Part shown: in pieces, positions 1 to 6,660 of the stretch
How the letters are laid out: every line of letters begins with the position of its first letter
How positions within the stretch are numbered: the first letter of the stretch is position 1
Source of the DNA: CADEED01 sp036274075
Lineage (GTDB): Bacteria; Pseudomonadota; Gammaproteobacteria; Steroidobacterales; Steroidobacteraceae
Assembly: GCA_036274075.1 (NCBI GenBank)
Contig: DASUGK010000043.1
Coordinates: forward strand, 1-12,555
DNA length: 12,555 bases
Direction: 5' to 3'
The notes under the pieces: model-generated
The model's input: the letters and a program-made list of their open reading frames with translations, nothing else
Database searches by the model: none
Told to the model about the DNA's origin: nothing
Made by a program: the position numbers and the translations under genes

Positions 1-122
1 ATACGGACTTCGCGGCCGAGACGGCGGCCCTGACCCGCGCCCAGATCCTGCAGCAGGCGGGTACGGCGATGGTGGCGCAGGCCAACTCGGTCCCGCAGAA
101 CGTGCTGTCGCTCCTGCGGTAA
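1..122 (+). CDS. fliC: Flagellin, C-terminal end (partial)
   Basis: This is the last 39 codons of a flagellin gene whose start lies upstream of the window; the reading frame begins at base 3 and ends at TAA 120-122. The visible peptide has the hallmark flagellin D0 C-terminal helix: an acidic DFAAETAALTRAQI segment, then ILQQAGTAMVAQAN and the ending NVLSLLR. In the family this helix packs against the N-terminal helix to form the filament core and is also what FliS recognises during export. Here it follows the usual length and ending, so the gene is not truncated at its 3' end. It is followed at once by a strong stem-loop and then flaG, a common arrangement in polar-flagellum clusters. The symbol fliC is used generically; it could equally be called fla or flaA. 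Confidence 0.95.
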   Translation, partial: TDFAAETAALTRAQILQQAGTAMVAQANSVPQNVLSLLR

Positions 123-150
123 TGCGCAGCAGCTTCAGTCAGTGAAGACA

Positions 151-184
151 GGAGGCGGCGGGATCGCAAGATCCCGTCGCCTTC
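151..184 (+). terminator. Stem-loop after flagellin (terminator or attenuator)
   Basis: Arms 151-165 and 170-184 pair over 15 bp with two G-U wobbles (158-177 and 152-183), closed by the GNRA-type tetraloop GCAA at 166-169. The stem is very GC-rich. The downstream flank is GTATTGG, with no run of T, so it is not a textbook intrinsic terminator. It may weaken read-through from the highly expressed flagellin gene into flaG-fliD or protect the 3' end of the flagellin mRNA. The structure is seen in the sequence; the function is inferred. Confidence 0.6.
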
Positions 185-201
185 GTATTGGATGAGGCAA
201 C

Positions 202-546
202 ATGGATACCCAAGCCGTTAGTCCTGTATCCAGCGCGCCGGCAGCCGAGCCGGCCATGAACCCCGGCGCCTCCGCGGCGCCCACCCCCCGAGCCGCCCCC
301 GCGGTGGTTCCCCAGGTCGACGTGCGGCAAAAAATGGCCGCGGTCGCGCAGCAGTTGCGCGACTACCTGCGCTCCAACGGCAGGGACCTCGAATTCCGCG
401 TCGACGCCGACACCGATGCCATGGTGATCACCGTGCGCGAAGCCGCCTCGGGCAAAGTGGTCCGCCAGATTCCTACGGAAGAAGCGCTGCAGATGAGGCA
501 CTACCTGGATGAGTGGTCTGGCACGTTTCTCGACGTGACAACCTGA
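202..546 (+). CDS. flaG: FlaG family flagellar protein
   Basis: The 114-residue product is a typical-length FlaG protein. Residues 1-40 are a low-complexity Ala/Pro-rich tail. The conserved part, about residues 40-112, has the FlaG signature: a helical stretch, then LEFRVDADTDAMVITV and the hallmark KVVRQIPTEEAL. FlaG proteins influence filament length in polar flagellates, but their biochemical role is poorly defined. The ATG is preceded by GAGG at 194-197, a rather short 4-nt spacing. It lies 79 nt behind flagellin and 13 nt ahead of fliD, so flaG and fliD are probably cotranscribed. The symbol rests on the signature and on the position between flagellin and fliD. Confidence 0.9.
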   Translation: MDTQAVSPVSSAPAAEPAMNPGASAAPTPRAAPAVVPQVDVRQKMAAVAQQLRDYLRSNGRDLEFRVDADTDAMVITVREAASGKVVRQIPTEEALQMRHYLDEWSGTFLDVTT

Positions 547-559
547 CATCCTCTCCATC

Positions 560-1933
560 ATGTCTACCATTAGTTCCACCGGCATCGGCTCCGGGCTCAA
601 GATCGACGACCTGGTTTCCCAGCTGGTCGCCGCCGAGCGCTCTGCGGGGCAGACGCGCATCGACAACAAGAAGACCAGGCTGACCGAGCAGTTCTCGGCG
701 ATGGCGACGCTGATGGGCGGCATGTCCGCCTTCCAGGCGAGCCTGAATTCGCTGATCACGGCCGGCAGTTTCAATTCCCGCAAAGTGTCCGTGAGCGACG
801 AGTCGGCGTTCACCGCCAAGGCGACCGGGTCGGCGGCGGCCGGCACCTACGACGTGCAGGTCGAACAACTGGCCAAGGCGGCGCAGCTCGGTTCCGACGC
901 TTTCGCATCCGGCAGCGCCGAAGTGGGCACCGGCAAGCTCACCATTTCGGTGGGTAATTCTTCTTTCAGCATCGACGTGGCTGACGGCAGCAACAGCCTC
1001 GCCAACATCCGCGATGCGATCAACAAGTCCTCCGCCAACAAGGGCGTGCAGGCGTCGCTGCTCACTGACGTGGAAGGCACGCATCTCGTGCTGACCAGCA
1101 CGAAGACCGGCGGCGACTACGCGCTGAAGGTGGCCGCCACCGGCGGCGACGGTGGGCTCCAGAAACTGGTCTACGATCCGAACGGCACCAAGAACATGGA
1201 GCTGCGCAGCGAGGCCAGGGACGCCATCGTCTTCGTGTCGGGCTACGAGATCCACAGCAGTTCGAACACGGTCAGCAATGCCATCGAGGGCGTGACGCTG
1301 ACGCTGAAGGCTCCCACCGAGGAAGACAGCACCGTCCTGCTGAGCGTCGATCGCGACGATGCGGCGATCCAGGACGCGGCCAAGAAGTTCGTCGACGCCT
1401 ACAACTCCCTGGCGGGCACCATCAAGTCGCTGAGCAAGTACGACGTCAGCACCGACACGGGCGGCCCGTTGCTCGGCGATGCCATGTTGCGAAACATCGA
1501 TTCACAGGTGCGCAAGCTGATCTCTTCGCCAGTCGCCGGCGTGAGCGGCAGCTACACCACGCTGGCGAGCCTGGGGATCACCACGCAGGCCGATGGCAAG
1601 CTCAAGCTCGACAGCGCCAAGTTCAACGCTGCGCTGGAGGCCAACCCGGGCGCGGTCAGCGACATCTTCACCTCGAGCAATGGTGTTGCGGTCAAGCTCG
1701 CCGACTTCATGGGAGCGAAGACCTCGTCGACCGGCGAGCTGACGGTCCGCAGCAGCAACATCACAGACTCGCTGGTAGACCTGAAGGAACAGCAGGACGT
1801 GCTGAATGCGCGCATGAAAGTCATCGAGCAGCGCTACTACAAGCAGTTCAATGCACTCGACTCGTTGCTGGCCCAGCTGAACACCACCGCCACGTCGCTG
1901 GACAGCTGGCTGGCGCGGGAAAAGCAGGATTGA
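560..1933 (+). CDS. fliD: Flagellar filament cap protein FliD (HAP2)
   Basis: The 457-residue product forms the cap at the filament tip, where it folds and inserts exported flagellin. The N-terminus is the classic FliD start, STGIGSGLKIDDLVSQLVAAE, which fixes the ATG although no Shine-Dalgarno-like purine stretch precedes it; initiation may depend on coupling to flaG, which ends 13 nt upstream. The N-terminal D0 coiled-coil is about residues 10-75. The central part holds the variable beta-rich domains, with GTYDVQVEQLAKAAQ around residue 95 typical of the FliD N domain. The C-terminal FliD_C region includes FVDAYNSLAGTIKSLSKYD near residue 277 and the terminal helix VIEQRYYKQFNALDSLLAQLN. 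Length and domain order are normal. A flgN-type chaperone gene follows after 40 nt. Confidence 0.96.
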   Translation: MSTISSTGIGSGLKIDDLVSQLVAAERSAGQTRIDNKKTRLTEQFSAMATLMGGMSAFQASLNSLITAGSFNSRKVSVSDESAFTAKATGSAAAGTYDVQVEQLAKAAQLGSDAFASGSAEVGTGKLTISVGNSSFSIDVADGSNSLANIRDAINKSSANKGVQASLLTDVEGTHLVLTSTKTGGDYALKVAATGGDGGLQKLVYDPNGTKNMELRSEARDAIVFVSGYEIHSSSNTVSNAIEGVTLTLKAPTEEDSTVLLSVDRDDAAIQDAAKKFVDAYNSLAGTIKSLSKYDVSTDTGGPLLGDAMLRNIDSQVRKLISSPVAGVSGSYTTLASLGITTQADGKLKLDSAKFNAALEANPGAVSDIFTSSNGVAVKLADFMGAKTSSTGELTVRSSNITDSLVDLKEQQDVLNARMKVIEQRYYKQFNALDSLLAQLNTTATSLDSWLAREKQD

Positions 1934-1973
1934 GCCGGTGACGGCCGGCACCTGACAGGAATTCCCCCAGCCG

Positions 1974-2432
1974 ATGCCCATCCACGATCCCGTGCATTTC
2001 CGCGAGCGGCTTGCCACGCTGATGGCGGGGCAGAACGCCCAACTCGCCACACTCGAAGGGCTGCTCACGCATGAACATGGGCTGCTGCAGGCTCGCGACG
2101 CGGAGGGCCTCGAGCATGCGGGCACGGCGCGCCAGCAGTGCATCGGCCAGATCATGCGCCTCGAGGACGAACGTCGCGCGTTGTGCCGCGACACGGGGCG
2201 CAGCGACGATGCGGCCGGGCTGCACGGCCTGCTCGCCTGGTGCGACCCCAACGGGCTGCTGATGCCGGTGATGCAGGAATACCGCGAGCGCACCCTGCGC
2301 TGCCGTGAGCAGAATGATCGCAACGGCATCCTGGTCAACGCGCGGTTGCACGCCGGTGTGAAGGAAGACCGCGGGTACGGTCCCGGCAGCGACCCGGGCA
2401 GCTTCGGCCGCAAGGTCACCACGCACGCCTGA
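1974..2432 (+). CDS. FlgN-family flagellar export chaperone
   Basis: The 152-residue product is mostly alpha-helical and has the layout of FlgN-type chaperones: a long charged N-terminal helix pair (LMAGQNAQLATLEGLLTHEH), an LQARDAEGLEHAGTARQQCI segment matching the FlgN pattern of acidic residues before a long helix, then NDRNGILVNARL, the conserved Asn-rich motif of the third helix. The C-terminal tail contains YGPGSD, close to the YGPDG tail of many FlgN proteins. FlgN in enterics binds the hook-filament junction proteins FlgK and FlgL and takes them to the export gate. In enterics the gene beside fliD and fliS is fliT, so this protein could serve FliD instead. AGGA at 1957-1960 is the only ribosome-binding candidate and has a long 13-nt spacing. 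Family membership is fairly sure; the client is not known. Confidence 0.7.
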   Translation: MPIHDPVHFRERLATLMAGQNAQLATLEGLLTHEHGLLQARDAEGLEHAGTARQQCIGQIMRLEDERRALCRDTGRSDDAAGLHGLLAWCDPNGLLMPVMQEYRERTLRCREQNDRNGILVNARLHAGVKEDRGYGPGSDPGSFGRKVTTHA

Positions 2433-2472
2433 TCGGGCGGCCGGGCGGACAGATTCGCATTCCCGGCCGGCC

Positions 2473-2499
2473 TCAAGTCCCGGCCGCTGATGCCGATAT
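2473..2499 (+). promoter_or_regulatory. Sigma-28 (FliA) promoter P1 of fliS
   Basis: TCAAGTCC (2473-2480), an exact 11-nt spacer, then GCCGATAT (2492-2499). The enteric FliA consensus is TAAAGTTT-N11-GCCGATAA, so the -10 element matches 7 of 8 and the -35 octamer 5 of 8 with perfect spacing. It lies in the fliS upstream gap with a predicted start near 2506, which would give a leader of about 150 nt. It pairs with a second promoter that has the same -35 octamer. Confidence 0.7.
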
Positions 2500-2515
2500 C
2501 CCCTGTAGCGAATCA

Positions 2516-2540
2516 CTGTTTCGGCTGCACAGCTGAACAG
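2516..2540 (+). other. Hairpin near the 5' end of the P1 transcript
   Basis: CTGTT (2516-2520) pairs with AACAG (2536-2540), and after a one-base bulge CGGCT (2522-2526) pairs with AGCTG (2531-2535), closing on a GCAC loop. It starts about 10 nt after the predicted P1 start and ends before P2, so only P1 transcripts would carry it. No T-run follows, which argues against a terminator. A role in mRNA stability or translation is only inferred. Confidence 0.4.
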
Positions 2541-2594
2541 GGCAGAGCGCCTTGCCTGCCGCATCATCGGCGAGCGCTTCCACACCTCGCAAGC

Positions 2595-2621
2595 TCAAGT
2601 CCACCCCCGCCGGGCCGTTAA
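2595..2621 (+). promoter_or_regulatory. Sigma-28 (FliA) promoter P2 of fliS
   Basis: TCAAGTCC (2595-2602), an exact 11-nt spacer, then GCCGTTAA (2614-2621), 7 of 8 against the FliA -10 consensus GCCGATAA. The -35 octamer is identical to that of P1, 122 nt upstream. The predicted start near 2628 gives a leader of about 30 nt that holds the strong ribosome-binding site AGGAG (2645-2649), 8 nt from the fliS ATG. Position and spacing make it the likely main fliS promoter. Confidence 0.72.
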
Positions 2622-2657
2622 GTTCCTTGCTAGATGATGTAGCTAGGAGCACTCTCG

Positions 2658-3080
2658 ATGGCCTTCCCGCCCAACGCCTCAAAACTCGCCGCTTACCGCA
2701 GCACTTCTGCGCACGCGGGCGTTGCGGCCGCGGATCCGCATGGGCTCATCGTGATGCTCATGGACGGCGCGCTGGAACGCATCGCCACGGCGCGCGGCAT
2801 GATGAGCCACGGCAGCAACCAGGCCGAGAAGGCGCAGCTGCTGACACGCGCGGTCGCCATCATCGACGAGCTGCGCAACAGCCTCAACGTCAAGGCCGGC
2901 GGCTCGCTCGCGGCCAACCTCGACGCTCTCTACGAATACATGTGCACGCGCCTCGTGCAGGCGAATGCCTCGAACAAGCCCGAGCTGCTCGACGAAGTCA
3001 GCCGGTTGTTGAACGAGATCCGTGCCGCCTGGCTGCAGATCCCGGCGCAGGGCCGCGCGCAAGTGGCGTACGCGCCATGA
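2658..3080 (+). CDS. fliS: Flagellin export chaperone FliS
   Basis: The 140-residue product keeps newly made flagellin unfolded in the cytoplasm by wrapping its C-terminal helix, and hands it to the FlhA export gate. The family motifs are all visible: AYRSTSAHAGVAAADPHGLIVML near residues 12-34, then DGALERIATARGMM, then the helix AIIDELRNSLNVKAGGSLAANLDALYEYM (about residues 67-95) and LLNEIRAAW near the end. It is of normal FliS length. AGGAG at 2645-2649 is the best ribosome-binding site in this part of the window. Two sigma-28-like promoters lie directly upstream, consistent with class-late expression together with flagellin. Its stop overlaps the next gene in an ATGA junction. Confidence 0.96.
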   Translation: MAFPPNASKLAAYRSTSAHAGVAAADPHGLIVMLMDGALERIATARGMMSHGSNQAEKAQLLTRAVAIIDELRNSLNVKAGGSLAANLDALYEYMCTRLVQANASNKPELLDEVSRLLNEIRAAWLQIPAQGRAQVAYAP

Positions 3081-3412
3081 GCCAGCCCGCACGAGACATT
3101 CCGCGTGGGCGTCCCCGGCTCACGGTGGTGCGCGGAACGCGCGCACCCGTGCCGCGCGACTCGACGTCCGACTGGCGCCGCGTCGCATCCGCCGTGCTGA
3201 CCTGCACGCACGAGCTCACGTCTCACCTGCTCGAGCAGCGCTGGGGCAGGGTGCAGGAAACCATGAGCGAGCGGCGCGAGCTGCTCGAGTGGCTGGCGCG
3301 CCTGCCGCTCGACACCGAGGGCCGCCGCTGCCTGCTGTCGCTGACCCAGGCCGCCGACGAAGCCGAAGAGGCCATCGCCTCGATGATGGGCGCACGCCGC
3401 GGCTGCGAGTAA
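3077..3412 (+). CDS. FliT-like small helical protein
   Basis: The 111-residue product starts at the ATG of an ATGA overlap with the fliS stop; this start is chosen because of the overlap, although the frame stays open far upstream through fliS. Residues 1-35 are Arg/Pro-rich and probably disordered. From about residue 36 two or three amphipathic helices follow, with AVLTCTHELTSHLLEQRW and VQETMSERRELLEWLARL resembling FliT, in which a Trp and an ERR/ELL helix are common. FliT in enterics binds FliD and also inhibits FlhDC. Position directly behind fliS supports a FliT-type chaperone for FliD. Sequence similarity is weak, so the assignment depends largely on context. Confidence 0.6.
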   Translation: MSQPARDIPRGRPRLTVVRGTRAPVPRDSTSDWRRVASAVLTCTHELTSHLLEQRWGRVQETMSERRELLEWLARLPLDTEGRRCLLSLTQAADEAEEAIASMMGARRGCE

Positions 3413-3421
3413 CATGGCGCC

Positions 3422-3988
3422 ATGTTTGATGGCCGCGACACCATCGTGATGTTCGACAAGCTGGCGTACGAGGACATGCTCCCCGTGCGCTGGTGCCCGA
3501 CGTCCGAGACCGTGAGCGAAGTGGCCGCGGCCCAGCACCTCGTGGAGCGCAACCTGCGCGTCCTGCAGGCCTGCGATGCGCTCGAGGAACACGGCCAGAC
3601 CGAGAAATCCGACGACGAGTCGCCGCATTCGGCCGACCTCATGCGCCTCGATTTCAAGCTCAACCTGCTGCTCGACCTGGCCGGCCAGCTGCTGGCGCAG
3701 AGCCAGCCGCGGGTTCGCCCGGTGCCGATACGCTTCAACGCCATGGGCGCCATGTTCCAGAGCGACGAGAACCTGGTGCCGGGGTCGCACGGCATCCTCG
3801 AGGTCACGCTGCGCGAGATCGTCGTGCAGCCGCTGCGGCTGCCGTCGGAAGTCGTGCCGGGCGCGCCGGTGGGGGAAGCGCGCGTGCGTTTCCTGTGGCT
3901 CGGCGAGACGGTCGCGGATCACATCGAGAAGCTGGTGTTTCGCCGCCACCGGCGAAAGATTGCCGGCTCGCGCCAGCAGCGCGCGTGA
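3422..3988 (+). CDS. Atypical PilZ-domain protein (tPilZ-like)
   Basis: The 188-residue product appears to be a PilZ-type protein. A long heptad-like helix, LMRLDFKLNLLLDLAGQLL (about residues 72-90), precedes a beta-barrel region with VPIRFNAMGAMF (about residues 101-112), a VPGSHGILEVTL strand pair, a V/F-rich strand GEARVRFLWL and a closing EKLVFRRHRRK helix. This order of heptad helix before barrel resembles the tetrameric PilZ (XC2317-like) proteins of Xanthomonas. The canonical c-di-GMP motifs RxxxR and D/NxSxxG are not present: the barrel has NAMG where D/NxSxxG would be. So it may not bind c-di-GMP and could act by protein contacts on motility. The start at 3422 lies in a 12-bp palindrome; an internal ATG at 3449 (residue 10) is an alternative. 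Neither has a clear ribosome-binding site. Confidence 0.65.
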   Translation: MFDGRDTIVMFDKLAYEDMLPVRWCPTSETVSEVAAAQHLVERNLRVLQACDALEEHGQTEKSDDESPHSADLMRLDFKLNLLLDLAGQLLAQSQPRVRPVPIRFNAMGAMFQSDENLVPGSHGILEVTLREIVVQPLRLPSEVVPGAPVGEARVRFLWLGETVADHIEKLVFRRHRRKIAGSRQQRA

Positions 3989-4070
3989 CACGGCAATGCG
4001 AGTAGGGAAAAACCCGAGAGAAGAAGCCGCGCCGAAAATCCGCTAAGGGTTTCCACCCGGCGACGCGCGC

Positions 4071-4086
4071 GGCGAAAGTTTTCGCC
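4071..4086 (+). terminator. Possible weak terminator after the PilZ gene
   Basis: GGCGAA (4071-4076) and TTCGCC (4081-4086) form a 6-bp stem closed by the loop AGTT, followed by a moderately T-rich stretch CGACTTTGTT. It sits in the 202-nt non-coding gap (3989-4190) between the PilZ gene and fleQ. The stem is short and the T-tract imperfect, so termination is only a possibility. The gap also has GGG-AAAAA-CCC (4007-4017) and GGGT-TTCC-ACCC as minor hairpins, and no open frame that looks like a gene. Confidence 0.3.
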
Positions 4087-4096
4087 CGACTTTGTT

Positions 4097-4112
4097 AGGC
4101 GAGCGCGTTGCT
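4097..4112 (+). promoter_or_regulatory. Candidate sigma-54 promoter upstream of fleQ
   Basis: AGGCGA-N5-TTGCT carries the invariant GG (4098-4099) and GC (4110-4111) separated by the required 10 nt, and TTGCT fits the -12 box. The -24 box is weak (AGGCGA against TGGCAC). A start near 4123 would give a leader of about 68 nt. fleQ relatives in Pseudomonas and flrA in Vibrio are not usually sigma-54 dependent, which lowers confidence. Confidence 0.33.
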
Positions 4113-4190
4113 GCATGAAAAGAAGTTGGACTGCACGTCACGCTTTCCTCCACCGATTGTGGGGAAGATATTCCCGAGAGAGGTGAAGTC

Positions 4191-5357
4191 GTGCAGACAG
4201 TCGAATGCATTACTGCGCAGGGCGAGGGAGTCGCGCGCAATGCAGAAGATCGCCAGGGAGCCGGCGCCAGGGAGAATGACGGCGTGCTGCTTCCGACAGG
4301 GAGTTCGCCAGCGGTAGCCGCGGTCAACCGGCTGATCCAGCAGGTCGCTCCCTATGATTCCACGGTCCTGATACTAGGGGAATCCGGTACTGGAAAAGAG
4401 ATCGCCGCGCGCGCGATCCACGCGGCCAGCCCGCGGCGCCAGCGTCCCTTTGTTGCGGTGAATTGCGGCGCGATCCCGGCGGAGTTGCTCGAGTCGGAAC
4501 TGTTCGGCCACGAGAAGGGGTCGTTCACGGGCGCCATCACTTCGCGCAAGGGCCGGTTCGAGATCGCCGAGGGCGGCACGCTGTTCCTCGACGAAATCGG
4601 CGACATGAGCCTGCCCATGCAGGTGAAATTGCTGCGCGTGCTGCAGGAACGCATCTACGAGCGCGTCGGCAGCAATACCTCGAGCGAGTGCGACGTGCGC
4701 ATCATCGCCGCCACGCACCGCAACCTCGAAGAATCCATCGTGCGCGGCTCGTTCCGCGGCGACCTGTTTTACCGCCTCAACGTGTTCCCCATCGAGATGC
4801 CGACGCTGGCCGCGCGTATCAGCGACCTGCCGGCGCTCATCGATGCTTTCGTCGCGCAGGCGGCGGGCCGCGGCCGTCCGCGCCTGCGGCTGTTGCCAGA
4901 GACGCTCGAGGCGCTCGGCAACTACCCGTGGCCGGGCAACATCCGCGAGCTGTCGAACCTGATCGAACGCCTGGCCATCCTCTGTCCCGAGCGCCCGGTG
5001 GGCATCGGCGACCTGCCGGCGCGTTACCGGCCGGCCGACTGGACCGCGCCGGCGATCGTTCCGCCGCCGATGACGGAGGAAATCCCGCAGCTCATCGCCT
5101 CGATGGCGGGCGGGGAGGAGACCGAGGACGACGCCGTGTTGCCGGCCTCGGTGTGGAATTGCGAGCAGGAGTCGCCGACGCGACTGCCGGAAAACGGCGT
5201 CGACCTGCGCGCCCACCTGACACTCATCGAGCGCAGCCTCATCAGCCAGGCCCTGCAGCGTTCCGGCGGCACCGTCGCCCACGCCGCCCGCCTCCTGTCC
5301 CTGCGCCGCACGACCCTCGTCGAGAAGCTCCGCAAACTAGGCATGGCCGGCGCGTAA
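4191..5357 (+). CDS. fleQ: FleQ/FlrA-like sigma-54 activator lacking the N-terminal domain
   Basis: The 388-residue product is a bacterial enhancer-binding protein that would remodel sigma-54 RNA polymerase to start early flagellar transcription. The AAA+ domain spans about residues 40-280: Walker A GESGTGKE (63-70), the sigma-54 contact loop GSFTGA (110-115), Walker B TLFLDE (130-135) and the WPGNIREL sensor II region (247-254). An acidic linker follows, then a Fis-type HTH (about 362-385) ending RRTTLVEKLRKLGM, which is the FleQ/FlrA ending and the main reason for this name. FleQ proteins are usually near 490 residues with an N-terminal FleQ domain of about 130; here only about 40 unconserved residues precede the AAA+ domain, and an in-frame stop at 4116 excludes a longer protein. 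The GTG start has AGGTG at 4181-4185. The TAA abuts the inverted-repeat element. Confidence 0.85.
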   Translation: MQTVECITAQGEGVARNAEDRQGAGARENDGVLLPTGSSPAVAAVNRLIQQVAPYDSTVLILGESGTGKEIAARAIHAASPRRQRPFVAVNCGAIPAELLESELFGHEKGSFTGAITSRKGRFEIAEGGTLFLDEIGDMSLPMQVKLLRVLQERIYERVGSNTSSECDVRIIAATHRNLEESIVRGSFRGDLFYRLNVFPIEMPTLAARISDLPALIDAFVAQAAGRGRPRLRLLPETLEALGNYPWPGNIRELSNLIERLAILCPERPVGIGDLPARYRPADWTAPAIVPPPMTEEIPQLIASMAGGEETEDDAVLPASVWNCEQESPTRLPENGVDLRAHLTLIERSLISQALQRSGGTVAHAARLLSLRRTTLVEKLRKLGMAGA

Positions 5358-5540
5358 ATGGGGACATTCCTCGTTTCCTAGCAAACGGGGACGGACCTGA
5401 TAATTGCGCCCGCCGCAGGATATGCGGCTTCTGCGCAACGAATCGTTGTTCACGCGCCCCGCTGCGCGACTAGCCAGTCGTCAAAACCCCGAGCGTTGAG
5501 GTCCGTCCCCGTTTGCTAGGAAACGAGGAATGTCCCCATT
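5357..5540. repeat. 184-bp element with 42-bp perfect terminal inverted repeats
   Basis: The arms 5357-5398 and 5499-5540 are exact reverse complements over all 42 bases, with a 100-nt non-coding centre. Each arm begins AATGGGGACATTCC and contains a smaller hairpin, CGTTT-CCTAGC-AAACG, followed by GGGGACGGACCT. GGGGAC-rich palindromes of this sort resemble REP/BIME sequences mobilised by RAYT (Y1) transposases, and the size fits a MITE. The centre has its own hairpin, GCCGCA-GGATA-TGCGGC (5412-5428). No target-site duplication is visible and no transposase is encoded. It begins at the last base of the fleQ stop codon. In RNA it could fold into a 42-bp stem and insulate fleQ from fleR. The structure is certain; the REP/MITE class is inferred. 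Confidence 0.85.
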
Positions 5541-5589
5541 CACCGTCGGAAAGCCGTCACTGGTGTGATGGGCGTCACGCGGAACGGCA

Positions 5590-5605
5590 CGGCACAGCAT
5601 TTGCA
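5590..5605 (+). promoter_or_regulatory. Sigma-54 promoter of fleR
   Basis: CGGCAC-AGCAT-TTGCA matches TGGCAC-N5-TTGCW at every defined base except the first. The key GG (5591-5592) and GC (5603-5604) are exactly 10 nt apart. The predicted start near 5616 gives a leader of about 34 nt. Upstream, GTCAC repeats around 5556-5578 could be activator sites, but that is speculative. It fits the known scheme in which FleQ with sigma-54 activates the next regulator. Confidence 0.75.
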
Positions 5606-5649
5606 ACTGCAACGGTTGGCCGCCATGGCCAGAAGTGTTGAGGTTTCAG

Positions 5650-6630
<981 letters not shown>

Positions 6631-6660
6631 TCCCGATCGAAGGACGCCGAGGTAACACCG

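Noticed and set aside
519..534. TGGCAC followed by TCGA in the end of flaG, a possible sigma-54 promoter for fliD
   Set aside because: The -24 box is perfect, but the -12 box lacks the essential GC dinucleotide (it has GA), and the site lies within flaG coding sequence.
2552..3076. Long open frame upstream of the FliT-like gene running through fliS
   Set aside because: It is a shadow of fliS in another frame in GC-rich DNA, with Arg/His-rich composition and no family motif; the ATGA overlap at 3077 explains the real start.
4031..4038. GCCGAAAA upstream of fleQ, resembling a sigma-28 -10 element
   Set aside because: The octamer at the correct distance upstream (ACCCGAGA) does not resemble a sigma-28 -35 element.
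4374..5282. Long open frame on the minus strand opposite fleQ
   Set aside because: Composition is typical of antisense of a GC-rich gene, no motif is recognisable, and the + strand AAA+ domain fully explains the region. The same holds for the long minus-strand frames opposite fliD, fliG and fliH.
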